A stretch of DNA of 64,000 nucleotides, taken from contig CAMDMZ010000004.1 of the NCBI GenBank assembly GCA_945902805.1, forward strand, positions 91,154-155,153. The letters are read 5' to 3'. Shown piece after piece: positions 50,466 to 58,234 of the stretch; position 1 is the stretch's first letter; every line of letters begins with the position of its first letter. The position numbers and the translations under genes are program-made. The notes under the pieces were generated by a model, which did no database searches, was not told where the DNA came from, and saw only the letters and a program-made list of their open reading frames with translations. The DNA is from Propionivibrio dicarboxylicus (GTDB lineage: Bacteria > Pseudomonadota > Gammaproteobacteria > Burkholderiales > Rhodocyclaceae).

Positions 50466-52984
50466 CACCGTCGCCAGAGCCCGCAGCCTCCACCTCAATC
50501 GTCCGTGGTGCAATGCTCACCATCGCGATGCGCTGGACAGACCGGCTGCTCGGCATCGTCAGCACACTCATCCTCGCCCGGCTGCTGGTGCCCGCTGATT
50601 TCGGCATCATCGCCATGGCGTCGCTGGTTGTGATTTTCATCGACACCCTGCTCGACCTTGGCGTCAACGCCGCGCTAGTGCAAAACCGAACGGCTGACCG
50701 CGACCATTACGATACCGCTTGGACACTCCGCCTAATCCAATCCCTATTCACCGCTGCACTCATCGCCCTGCTGTCAGCGCCGCTTGCCGCCGACTACTTC
50801 AACGATCCCCGTATCGAAAGCGTCCTCTGGATCATGGCGCTGTCGGTCATGGTCGGCGGCCTGGAGAATATCGGCATCGTGGCCCTGCAAAAAAATATGG
50901 AGTTCGGCCGCGAATTCAAATTCTTCTTTTATCGCCGCCTGGCCGGGTTCCTGGTCACGCTGGCACTGGCACTGTGGCTACGCAGCTATTGGGCAATGGT
51001 GTTCGGTACCCTGATCGGGCGATTGGTCGGCGTCGTGCTCAGCTACACGATGCACGAGTTTCGACCCCGCTTGTCATTCCGCAAGCTAGGGGAAATCTGG
51101 GGCTTCTCGCAATGGATGTTGCTGCGCAACCTCGGCATCTATGGCGCCCAACAGATCGATAAGATCCTTGTCGGCCGCCGTGCCGGCGCCGAATCGCTGG
51201 GAGCCTACCAACTGGCGGATGACATCGCGGCCATGCCAGTCACCGAATTGCTCGCACCGATCGGCCGGGTGCTGTTGCCCGCCTTCGTCAAACTCGCCAA
51301 CCAGCCGCAGGAACTGCGCACGACGTTCCTCCTTGCTCTCGGCAGCCAAACCTTGATTGCCCTGCCCGCAGGCGTCGGTCTCGCCGCAGTAGCCGATCTC
51401 TCTGTCCCCCTGCTGCTCGGACCACAATGGTTGCCGGCCATCCCGCTACTGCAAATACTTGCCCTCATCAGCATTGTTACCGCCCTTACTCACAGCAGCG
51501 GTTATCTGTTGCTTGCGTTGGGTAAAGTACGGCTACAAGCCGTAGCTTTCTGGGTGCAGTTTCTGTTACTCGGCGCGACGCTCATCTTCGCCCTCCCCAA
51601 TGCCGGCGCCGAGACGATCGCACACACCCGACTACTGGTAGCCGCCCTCGCCATGCTGGCCTTTCTCTGGCTTACCCTGCGCACCTTGCCACAGTTGCAC
51701 CTACGCGATATCGTCGCCAGCACCTGGCGTCCCGTACTCGCCACTGCCGCGATGGCCGGTCTGCTGCTTGCTTGGGCCACCGACCCCACGCAACCTCTCG
51801 TCTGGCAGCTCCTGGCAAAAGTCGGTGCTGGCTGGACGGCGTATGCAGCGGCGATCTGGTTGCTGTGGCGCCTGGCCGGTACCCCTGACGGCCCCGAGCG
51901 CTATCTACTCGACAAACTGCGCCCAACATTGGCAAGCAAGATCGATATCGCCACGGCCCCCACTGTCGATGCTTTGCCTCCGAGTGCGCAGAGGATGCTC
52001 GAACTCCACGGCACAACCCACCTCGAAACCCTGCCGTGGTGGTTCGCCCACCTACAACGCAACGTCTTTCCGAACGACGACGTACGCTACCTGCACGCCC
52101 ACCGCGACGGTGCCTGCCTAGCGGTGCTGCCGCTGCGCATCGACCGCAGCCGCCCGGTTCATCGCATCGAAGCCCTGACCAACTTCTATACCTCGCTCTA
52201 CGCACCGCCGCTGCGTCCCGACGCCGCCACCGACGACCTCGCCGCACTGTTGCAACACGCCCTCCGCCAACAGCCACCGCTGCACGAGTTGCGCCTCGCC
52301 CCGCTAGATAGCGACAGCGCTCTCTACCGCCAACTCCCGACCGCGCTGCGCAAAATCGGCTGGGTACCCTTCCGCTACTACTGCTTCGGTAACTGGACTC
52401 TGGCCGTCGTCAGCGACTGGCCCACCTACCTGCAAGACCGTCCGGGTGAAGTCAAAAACACCCTCAAGCGCATGGGCAAGAAATTTGCCACCGCCAGTGG
52501 TACCCTCCATATCATCCAAGGGGGCGACGAACTTGAAGCCGCCATTACCGTCTTCGTCGATATTTATAACGCCAGTTGGAAAGTGCCGGAACCCTACCCC
52601 GACTTCATGCCGGGTCTAATCCGTCACCTCGCCGCCATCGGAGCACTGCGGCTCGGCATTGCCCGCCTGGCCGGCCGGCCAATCGCCACCCAACTCTGGG
52701 CGGTGCAGAACGGCCGGGCATCGATCATCAAACTCGCCCACCGCAAAGACAGCAGCGATTATTCTGTCGGCACCCTACTTACCGCCCGCCTGATGGAACA
52801 CGTGATCTCCATCGACCGGGTGGGCGAAGTCGACTACCTGATCGGTGACGACCCCTACAAGCAGAACTGGATGAACCAGCGACGCGAACGCTGGGGCATC
52901 GTGGCCTACAATCCAAAATCCCCGATGGGTATGCTGCTTTTGTTACGCGAAACCCTGGCTCGCATGATCAAGCCTCGTAAATAG
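50462..52984 (+). CDS. Fusion of Wzx-type flippase and GNAT/FemAB-like acyltransferase
   Basis: 840 residues from GTG 50462. Residues 15-490 are a Wzx/MATE-like flippase with 12-14 helices (RWTDRLLGIVSTLILARLLV, GIYGAQQIDKILVGRRAGAE). After about residue 500 a soluble domain follows, with PGEVKNTLKRMGKKFATASG, IRHLAAIGALRLGIARLAGR and VGEVDYLIGDDPYKQNWM, matching GNAT-like acyltransferases of the FemAB/BioF2-like group. Fusing the enzyme to the flippase would place acyl transfer at the cytoplasmic face where the lipid-linked unit enters. At 51818-51841, close to the domain border, the gene carries a tag copy read in frame as KVGAGWTAY. Confidence 0.83.
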   Translation: MTPSPEPAASTSIVRGAMLTIAMRWTDRLLGIVSTLILARLLVPADFGIIAMASLVVIFIDTLLDLGVNAALVQNRTADRDHYDTAWTLRLIQSLFTAALIALLSAPLAADYFNDPRIESVLWIMALSVMVGGLENIGIVALQKNMEFGREFKFFFYRRLAGFLVTLALALWLRSYWAMVFGTLIGRLVGVVLSYTMHEFRPRLSFRKLGEIWGFSQWMLLRNLGIYGAQQIDKILVGRRAGAESLGAYQLADDIAAMPVTELLAPIGRVLLPAFVKLANQPQELRTTFLLALGSQTLIALPAGVGLAAVADLSVPLLLGPQWLPAIPLLQILALISIVTALTHSSGYLLLALGKVRLQAVAFWVQFLLLGATLIFALPNAGAETIAHTRLLVAALAMLAFLWLTLRTLPQLHLRDIVASTWRPVLATAAMAGLLLAWATDPTQPLVWQLLAKVGAGWTAYAAAIWLLWRLAGTPDGPERYLLDKLRPTLASKIDIATAPTVDALPPSAQRMLELHGTTHLETLPWWFAHLQRNVFPNDDVRYLHAHRDGACLAVLPLRIDRSRPVHRIEALTNFYTSLYAPPLRPDAATDDLAALLQHALRQQPPLHELRLAPLDSDSALYRQLPTALRKIGWVPFRYYCFGNWTLAVVSDWPTYLQDRPGEVKNTLKRMGKKFATASGTLHIIQGGDELEAAITVFVDIYNASWKVPEPYPDFMPGLIRHLAAIGALRLGIARLAGRPIATQLWAVQNGRASIIKLAHRKDSSDYSVGTLLTARLMEHVISIDRVGEVDYLIGDDPYKQNWMNQRRERWGIVAYNPKSPMGMLLLLRETLARMIKPRK
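51818..51841 (+). repeat. Dispersed 24-bp tag, copy inside flippase fusion gene
   Basis: AAAGTCGGTGCTGGCTGGAC with GGCG; two differences from consensus. It is in frame, in the last membrane segment before the acyltransferase part. Confidence 0.65.
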
Positions 52985-53114
52985 CGCAACTAGGTAGTGA
53001 TGATCAATGCTGAAAAGGCCCAGATGATCGCCACTGCGGAATAAATTGGCACGGACGAAACAGCGGAATTGAACTGGCTTGCCGCTCCAAGCTCGTGTAG
53101 GCATAATTGCCCAC

Positions 53115-53399
53115 ATGAAGGTATCGTTGATCATCGATTTCAAGGACGTCACCACAGAGGGAGAAATCATTCAGATGCGCGTCTGGCGCGTGCCTCAACC
53201 TGTTGCATCCAGCGGGCACCATTTCAAATACCGTCTGTTCTGTGGCCAAACCGACCGACGTCACATCGGCTTCGACAACGAACGAGGGAAGGGCGACCAT
53301 TACCATATCGACGATATCGAGCTTGCCTACCCATTTATCACTCTCGAAAAGCGGATCGAAGACTTTATCGCCGCCGTAGATAAAAGGAGAGCCGCATGA
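53115..53399 (+). CDS. DUF6516-like putative toxin
   Basis: 94 residues from ATG 53115. The sequence SLIIDFKDVTTEGEIIQMRV, then HHFKYRLFCGQ and DNERGKGDHYHIDDIELAYP, is the DUF6516 pattern. Such genes are regularly followed by an HTH gene in a TA-like pair, as here with a 4-bp overlap (ATGA). Biochemical activity is unknown. Confidence 0.75.
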   Translation: MKVSLIIDFKDVTTEGEIIQMRVWRVPQPVASSGHHFKYRLFCGQTDRRHIGFDNERGKGDHYHIDDIELAYPFITLEKRIEDFIAAVDKRRAA

Positions 53400-53758
53400 G
53401 ACACCTCACCATAACCTTGCAGCAAGACTGGAAGCACGTTTTGCGCGCAGCCGGGTCCAAAGCAGCACATGGCGCGGCAAATGGAGAGTACCAAGGCGAA
53501 TACCTCAACTTTGAGGCACCCGCCCAGTTCTTCGGGAAGCTCACCGAAAGGCGCTGGGAAATCATCCGCCACATGCAAAGTGCCAATGCAATGAGCGTGC
53601 GCGAACTGGCACGTCGCCTCGCGCGCGACCCCAAGCGCGTTCTAGAAGACATTCGCGTACTGATCCAGCTTGGCATTTTCGAAAAAAACGAGGACGACAA
53701 AATCGTCTGCCCCTTTGCCGACATCCATGTCGACATGCACTTGGCCGCCGCGGCCTAA
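53396..53758 (+). CDS. HTH protein paired with DUF6516 (putative antitoxin)
   Basis: 120 residues. Residues about 50-105 form a winged helix-turn-helix (RRWEIIRHMQSANAMSVREL, then ARRLARDPKRVLEDIRVLIQ), similar to the HVO_A0114-type regulators that accompany DUF6516. It is likely the autoregulatory antitoxin. The pair lies between the flippase fusion and the acetyltransferase genes and both reading frames are complete. Confidence 0.75.
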   Translation: MRHLTITLQQDWKHVLRAAGSKAAHGAANGEYQGEYLNFEAPAQFFGKLTERRWEIIRHMQSANAMSVRELARRLARDPKRVLEDIRVLIQLGIFEKNEDDKIVCPFADIHVDMHLAAAA

Positions 53759-53842
53759 GTCTCGCGGCGGACGTAGAATGACTGTGCCAAGAAGATTCGA
53801 TGAACAAAGGCATAATATGCCCACGCACTTTTCATCACGTCC

Positions 53843-54679
53843 ATGAACCTCCGCCAACGACTCAAGACCGCCGTCGTCAAGCACCTGTTCTCCTACGATG
53901 CGGGGGATTTGGGGCGTTTCCTGCAGCGCAGCGGCCTGCAGCGTGGCGACACCCTGATGCTGCACTCGTCGTGGCAGCCACTCAACGGCTTCAAAGGCAC
54001 CCCAGCGCAATTTGGCGCTGCGCTGCGCGAATATCTCGGCCCCGAGGGCCTGCTGGTGATGCCCTCGCTCACCTACCACAACCAAAGCTCGGCCGAGTTC
54101 CTCGCCGGCGGCAAGCCGATGGACGTGCGTCGCAGCCCATCGGCCATGGGCCTGCTGACGGAAGTCTTCCGGCGCAATAAAGAAGTCGTGCGCAGCCTCA
54201 GCCCCACCCATCCGTTACTCGCCTGGGGCAAAGATGCGCAAGATTTCATTGCCGACCACGAGAAAACCAACCGTCCCTTCGGTCCGCAGTCGCCGTTTGC
54301 CAAGCTGCTCGAACGTAATGCCCTGCTGCTGTGCCTGGATGTCGGTTTTTCCTCGATCACCTTTACCCACTTCGTCGAGGATCGACTGCAAGACACCTTG
54401 CCCTTCCCACTCTACGAAACCGAGCCGATGACCGGCACGGTCATCGGCCGCGATGGCCAGCAAATCGAATGCGCGGTAAATGTCTTGTCTGCCGTAGCCA
54501 ATCGCCAACGGCGTGAGCCGCGACTAATTGAACACCTGACCCGGGCCGGTAGCCTCAAGCAGAAACGCCTCGGCAACTCGCGTATGACTTGGATTCGTAC
54601 CGCAGATCTTGTGACCGGTGCCGAATCTCTCGCTAAACTGGGGCCACATTTCTTCGACATGCTGCCCACCACCGCCTGA
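53843..54679 (+). CDS. AAC(3)-family N-acetyltransferase
   Basis: 278 residues. LMLHSSWQPLNGFKGTPAQF is the start of the acyl-CoA-binding domain, with RRSPSAMGLLTEVFRR and SLSPTHPLLAWG as the family active-site segments. Although related to aminoglycoside 3-N-acetyltransferases, its place between polysaccharide genes points to N-acetylation of an amino sugar. A resistance function is not supported by context. Confidence 0.82.
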   Translation: MNLRQRLKTAVVKHLFSYDAGDLGRFLQRSGLQRGDTLMLHSSWQPLNGFKGTPAQFGAALREYLGPEGLLVMPSLTYHNQSSAEFLAGGKPMDVRRSPSAMGLLTEVFRRNKEVVRSLSPTHPLLAWGKDAQDFIADHEKTNRPFGPQSPFAKLLERNALLLCLDVGFSSITFTHFVEDRLQDTLPFPLYETEPMTGTVIGRDGQQIECAVNVLSAVANRQRREPRLIEHLTRAGSLKQKRLGNSRMTWIRTADLVTGAESLAKLGPHFFDMLPTTA

Positions 54680-54698
54680 CCAAAAACATTTGCACTCC

Positions 54699-55862
54699 AT
54701 GAATATCGCCGAAACCCTTCGACTGAAAACCCGCGTCATCAAGGATCAACTTGGCCTCAGTCTCGGCCAAGCCACCGATAACCGTAACCACCTTGATGCT
54801 GCCATCGCCTGGCTCAAGCATGCCCAGGATGTCACTGGCAACGGAGGTGTCGCACAAACTTATCTGGTCAAGCATCGTAAGTGGGCGCCCTCTTACCCCG
54901 AAACTACCGGCTACATCATCCCCACCTTTTATCGCTACGCTAGATTGGCAGGCGACGATGACGCACGGCAACGGGCCCGTCGAATGGCGGATTGGGAAAT
55001 CGACATCCAGCATCCGACCGGCGGCGTGCTAGCCGGCGCACTCGGCGACTCCGACCAGCCCACGGTCTTCAATACCGGACAAGTCATTTTCGGCTGGGTC
55101 CGGGCCTTCGAAGAAGAAGGCGACGAGCGCTATCGCGACGCGGCCATCCGCGCAGCGACTTGGCTCTGCGACATCATGGACGACGACGGGTGCTGGCGGA
55201 AGTACGGCTCGCCGATGACCGGCAAGCAGATCAATACCTACAACACGCGTAGCGCGTGGTGCCTCGCCCGCGTGTTCGACATCACCGGTGAAAAACGCTA
55301 TCTCGACGTGGCCGTGAAGAACGCCGAATGGGCTCTGACCCAGCGCAACGACGTCGGCTGGCTCGCCCAGAACTGCCTGCAGGACAGCACCCAGCCCTTC
55401 ACCCACACCATTGCCTACGCCATGCGCGGCCTGCTGGAAATCGGTGCTGCCGCGCAACGCGAAGACCTCATCCAGGCCGCGCGCGTCATCGGCGACGTGA
55501 TGATCGCCAACCTGCCCGCCAACGGTTTCCTGCCCGGACGTTTCAATGACCGCTGGCAACCCACCGTCAAGTGGTCATGCCTCACTGGTGACTGCCAACT
55601 CGGCATCAACTGGGGCCGGCTCTACCAGATCACCGGCGAAGCGAAATACAAAGAAACCACCAGCCGCGTACTAGCCTTCGTCAAGCGTACGCAAAACCTG
55701 GGCGGCGACCTGGATGAACGCGGTGGCATCAAGGGTTCACACCCCATCAACGGTGGCTACCATCCTTGGCAATACCCGAACTGGGCGACCAAGTTCTATG
55801 CGGATGCGCTGATGATGGACTTTGTGAACAACTCCGAGACAAGGCAATTGCCCCCTGCGTAA
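54699..55862 (+). CDS. Alpha/alpha-barrel protein of polysaccharide loci (possible lyase or hydrolase)
   Basis: 387 residues from ATG 54699, starting 20 bp after the acetyltransferase. Repeated helical hairpins (IAWLKHAQDVTGNGGVAQTY, FYRYARLAGDDDARQRARRM, YNTRSAWCLARVFDITGEKR, HTIAYAMRGLLEIGAAAQRE) form an (alpha/alpha)6 toroid like that of unsaturated-glucuronyl hydrolases and related enzymes. There is no signal peptide, so it acts in the cytoplasm. The end (GSHPINGGYHPWQYPNWATK) is duplicated in decayed form downstream. The substrate is unknown; epimerase or hydrolase roles are both possible. Confidence 0.65.
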   Translation: MNIAETLRLKTRVIKDQLGLSLGQATDNRNHLDAAIAWLKHAQDVTGNGGVAQTYLVKHRKWAPSYPETTGYIIPTFYRYARLAGDDDARQRARRMADWEIDIQHPTGGVLAGALGDSDQPTVFNTGQVIFGWVRAFEEEGDERYRDAAIRAATWLCDIMDDDGCWRKYGSPMTGKQINTYNTRSAWCLARVFDITGEKRYLDVAVKNAEWALTQRNDVGWLAQNCLQDSTQPFTHTIAYAMRGLLEIGAAAQREDLIQAARVIGDVMIANLPANGFLPGRFNDRWQPTVKWSCLTGDCQLGINWGRLYQITGEAKYKETTSRVLAFVKRTQNLGGDLDERGGIKGSHPINGGYHPWQYPNWATKFYADALMMDFVNNSETRQLPPA

Positions 55863-55941
55863 ATCTCGCTAGACAGGAAACGGTATCGTGATCTACGTCT
55901 TCAAGTGCACGCAGAGGCTAGTCGGTGATCCATGCGTAAGT

Positions 55942-56024
55942 GGTAGCATCAGTGGCACACGCCCCATCAACGGGGGCCACCATCCTTGGCACATCCCGAA
56001 CTGGGCAGCTAAGCCATTTACGTA
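55942..56024 (+). repeat. Decayed duplicate of the 3' end of the preceding gene
   Basis: These 83 bp translate to GSISGTRPINGGHHPWHIPN and WAAKPFTYAL, closely matching GGIKGSHPINGGYHPWQYPN and WATKFYADAL near the end of the preceding gene (about 55724-55807). The copy lies between that gene and the IS element. Confidence 0.7.
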
Positions 56025-56031
56025 TGCACTA

Positions 56032-56896
56032 GGCGTGTTCTCAATAGTCAAAGTAGCCAAATGACCGAGCAAACGAGAAAAATGACGCAGAGGAAACTGG
56101 TATCGAGTTTGTCATATCGTGTCGCGATGCGGCGAAATTGTTTGAGTCTGTTGACGAACCGCGCAACCAAGTTGCGATCTTTGTACACGTGCCAGTCGAC
56201 GGAACGTTGCGCGATTCGATTGGATCGAGGTGGAATGACGGCATGAGCTCCTTGACCCGTAATCTTAACGACAAACGCGTCGGCATCGTACCCCTTGTCG
56301 GCAAGAACCTTATCTGCAACGAAGCCTGCATTCAGGGCGTCGGCTTGGGTGATGTCGGCCCCTTGGCCGGCGGTCATGATCACTCGCACCTGATTCCCGC
56401 GAGCGTCCATCGCCGCATGAATCTTGGTGCTTGGGCCGCCCCTAGAGCGGCCTATGGCCTGCGCCCCGCTTTTTTGGGCGCCCGCTGCGTGTTGGTACGC
56501 CCGCACGATCGTGCTGTCGATCATCAATTTCTCCCTGTCCGGATCCTGCGACACCGCCGGCGAGGCACGTTGCCATACGCCTTTGTCGCGCCACCGCGCG
56601 AAACGAATATATACGTTGTGCCACGGTCCGGACTTTGTTGGCAGATTCCGCCAAGGGGCCCCGTACGCCCATCCAGAGCACTGCTGCGGTAAATGGGCGA
56701 TTGTCTTTGGCGGTCACACTGCGGTCGCCCGGCTTCCTCGGCAGCAGATCCTTGATTCGGTCCCATTGGTCATTTCTGAGAACAAATCGATCCATCGCCG
56801 TCATCTCTCGCTTGAAAGTGTTTAGGATCAACCACTCTCGCGTCTGCTGTACCTTTGATCATAGCCATTTCAATAACTCAATTGAGAGCACGCTCC
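56032..56896 (-). mobile_element. IS5-family (IS427-type) insertion sequence, decayed
   Basis: About 865 bp. Imperfect inverted ends are visible: GGCGTGTTCTCAAT at 56032 and, on the other strand, GGAGCGTGCTCTCAAT ending at 56896. The single transposase gene between them is on the minus strand. I see no clear target-site duplication, consistent with an old insertion. It separates the second and third polysaccharide blocks. Confidence 0.75.
56048..56831 (-). pseudogene. IS5-family DDE transposase, frameshifted and missing catalytic Glu
   Basis: The N-terminal frame (56442-56831) gives MDRFVLRNDQWDRIKDLLPR and KPGDRSVTAKDNRPFTAAVL; the C-terminal frame (56048-56554) gives DREKLMIDSTIVRAYQHAAG, DKGYDADAF and FRRIATRYDKL. 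IS427-type elements use a programmed frameshift, but here the middle region near 56660 changes frame in a way that loses the APWRxLP motif. The third DDE residue, normally the Glu of LVERF-type sequences, reads LVARFVNRLKQFR. The element is therefore probably immobile. Confidence 0.75.
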
Positions 56897-57016
56897 AATG
56901 ATAGTTACGGCAAACAACAGCGGATCGACATTAGTGATAACCGCAAACACGCCTTGTAAAGGCCTTCTGATGCTGACACAAGACTTCGAACCTATATCTC
57001 ACTGGATGCCTGCGGG

Positions 57017-58234
57017 ATGAAGGACTCGGCCCACCCGGATAACAATCAACTGACTGGTTGCATGTTGTACGTCCCATGGCAATTCGACATGCTGGGTGGT
57101 GTCGATGTGGTCGTCGACCGTATAGCCTCCGGCATGGACCGACGGTCGTTTCCATGCCGGATCTGGATCGGAGAGCAGGACTGGATCAAGACGGGCGAAT
57201 ATCACGATAAGGAAGGAAGAGCCTTCATTTCGGTGAATCTGCCGGCGCCACCGATCGGCTTCAACCTTGGATGGCTGCGGTATGCGGTGACCTTTGGGCG
57301 CCGGGCGGGCGGCTTGATGCGCCTGCTCTCCCAGTACGGAATTGGCGTCGTCAATTGCCATTTCCCGACTGCCAATGTCTATCCGCTGGCGCTGCTGAAA
57401 TCGCTCGGACTCTGGCGCGGTCGCCTGGTCCTGTCGTTTCATGGCTCGGATGTCCTCGAAGTCAAGCCGGGCCAGCATCTTTGGCGAACGATTGCCGGCG
57501 CGACGGACGCGGTGACCGCGGTATCCGCATCCCTTGCACGGCAGGTCGCTGAGACGGGACTCTGGCCAATCGAGAAAATCCACGTCGTGCCCAACGGAAT
57601 CGACTTCGAAAAATTCACACCCGACAGGCCGTCACCACTGGAGGGATCGAACTTCCGCTACGTTCTGGCCGTCGGCAATTTCGTTCCACTCAAAGGTCAC
57701 GACGTATTGCTCGACGCGTTCAGCAAGGTTGCGGCCCGTCATCCGGACATGCATCTGGTACTCGCAGGAGGTGCTCAGAAAGGGGACTGGCTGGCACACC
57801 TCAAGAAATGCGCCGCCGAACTTGGACTCGACGGTAAAATCCATTTCCTTGCCGACGTGCCGCACGGACAGATCCCCGCGCTGGTCGGCGGCGCCGAACT
57901 GTTCGCTCACCCATCCCACAGGGAAGCGATGGGGCTAGTATTGCTTGAGGCCGCTGCAATGGGCCGCGCAGTCGTTGCGACCACCGTCGGTGGAATCCCG
58001 GAAATCATTGCCTCGCCCGACCTCGGCAGACTCGTCCCCCCGGGTGACCCCGACCAACTGGCAAAGGAAATCGATGCCTTGCTGGACGATGCGCCATTGC
58101 GGAATTCCCTCGGGGATCGCCTGCGAACTTCCGTGCAAAGCCGGTTCTCCGTCCGTTCGATGAACGACGCCTACGGACACGTGCTGTTCGGGCGACACGG
58201 TGACTCGACGTGTATCGCCGGGCCGTCGCCATGA
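57017..58234 (+). CDS. Glycosyltransferase family 4
   Basis: 405 residues. Key segments are LYVPWQFDMLGGVDVVVDRI, LVLSFHGSDVLEVKPGQHLW, VVPNGIDFEKF and the donor site HPSHREAMGLVLLEAAAMGR. It opens the third sugar block directly after the IS element and overlaps the flippase start by 4 bp. Confidence 0.87.
   Translation: MKDSAHPDNNQLTGCMLYVPWQFDMLGGVDVVVDRIASGMDRRSFPCRIWIGEQDWIKTGEYHDKEGRAFISVNLPAPPIGFNLGWLRYAVTFGRRAGGLMRLLSQYGIGVVNCHFPTANVYPLALLKSLGLWRGRLVLSFHGSDVLEVKPGQHLWRTIAGATDAVTAVSASLARQVAETGLWPIEKIHVVPNGIDFEKFTPDRPSPLEGSNFRYVLAVGNFVPLKGHDVLLDAFSKVAARHPDMHLVLAGGAQKGDWLAHLKKCAAELGLDGKIHFLADVPHGQIPALVGGAELFAHPSHREAMGLVLLEAAAMGRAVVATTVGGIPEIIASPDLGRLVPPGDPDQLAKEIDALLDDAPLRNSLGDRLRTSVQSRFSVRSMNDAYGHVLFGRHGDSTCIAGPSP

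Noticed and set aside
54699..55862. Exported polysaccharide lyase or hydrolase
   Set aside because: No signal peptide is present and catalytic residues cannot be assigned, so only the alpha/alpha-barrel fold is claimed.
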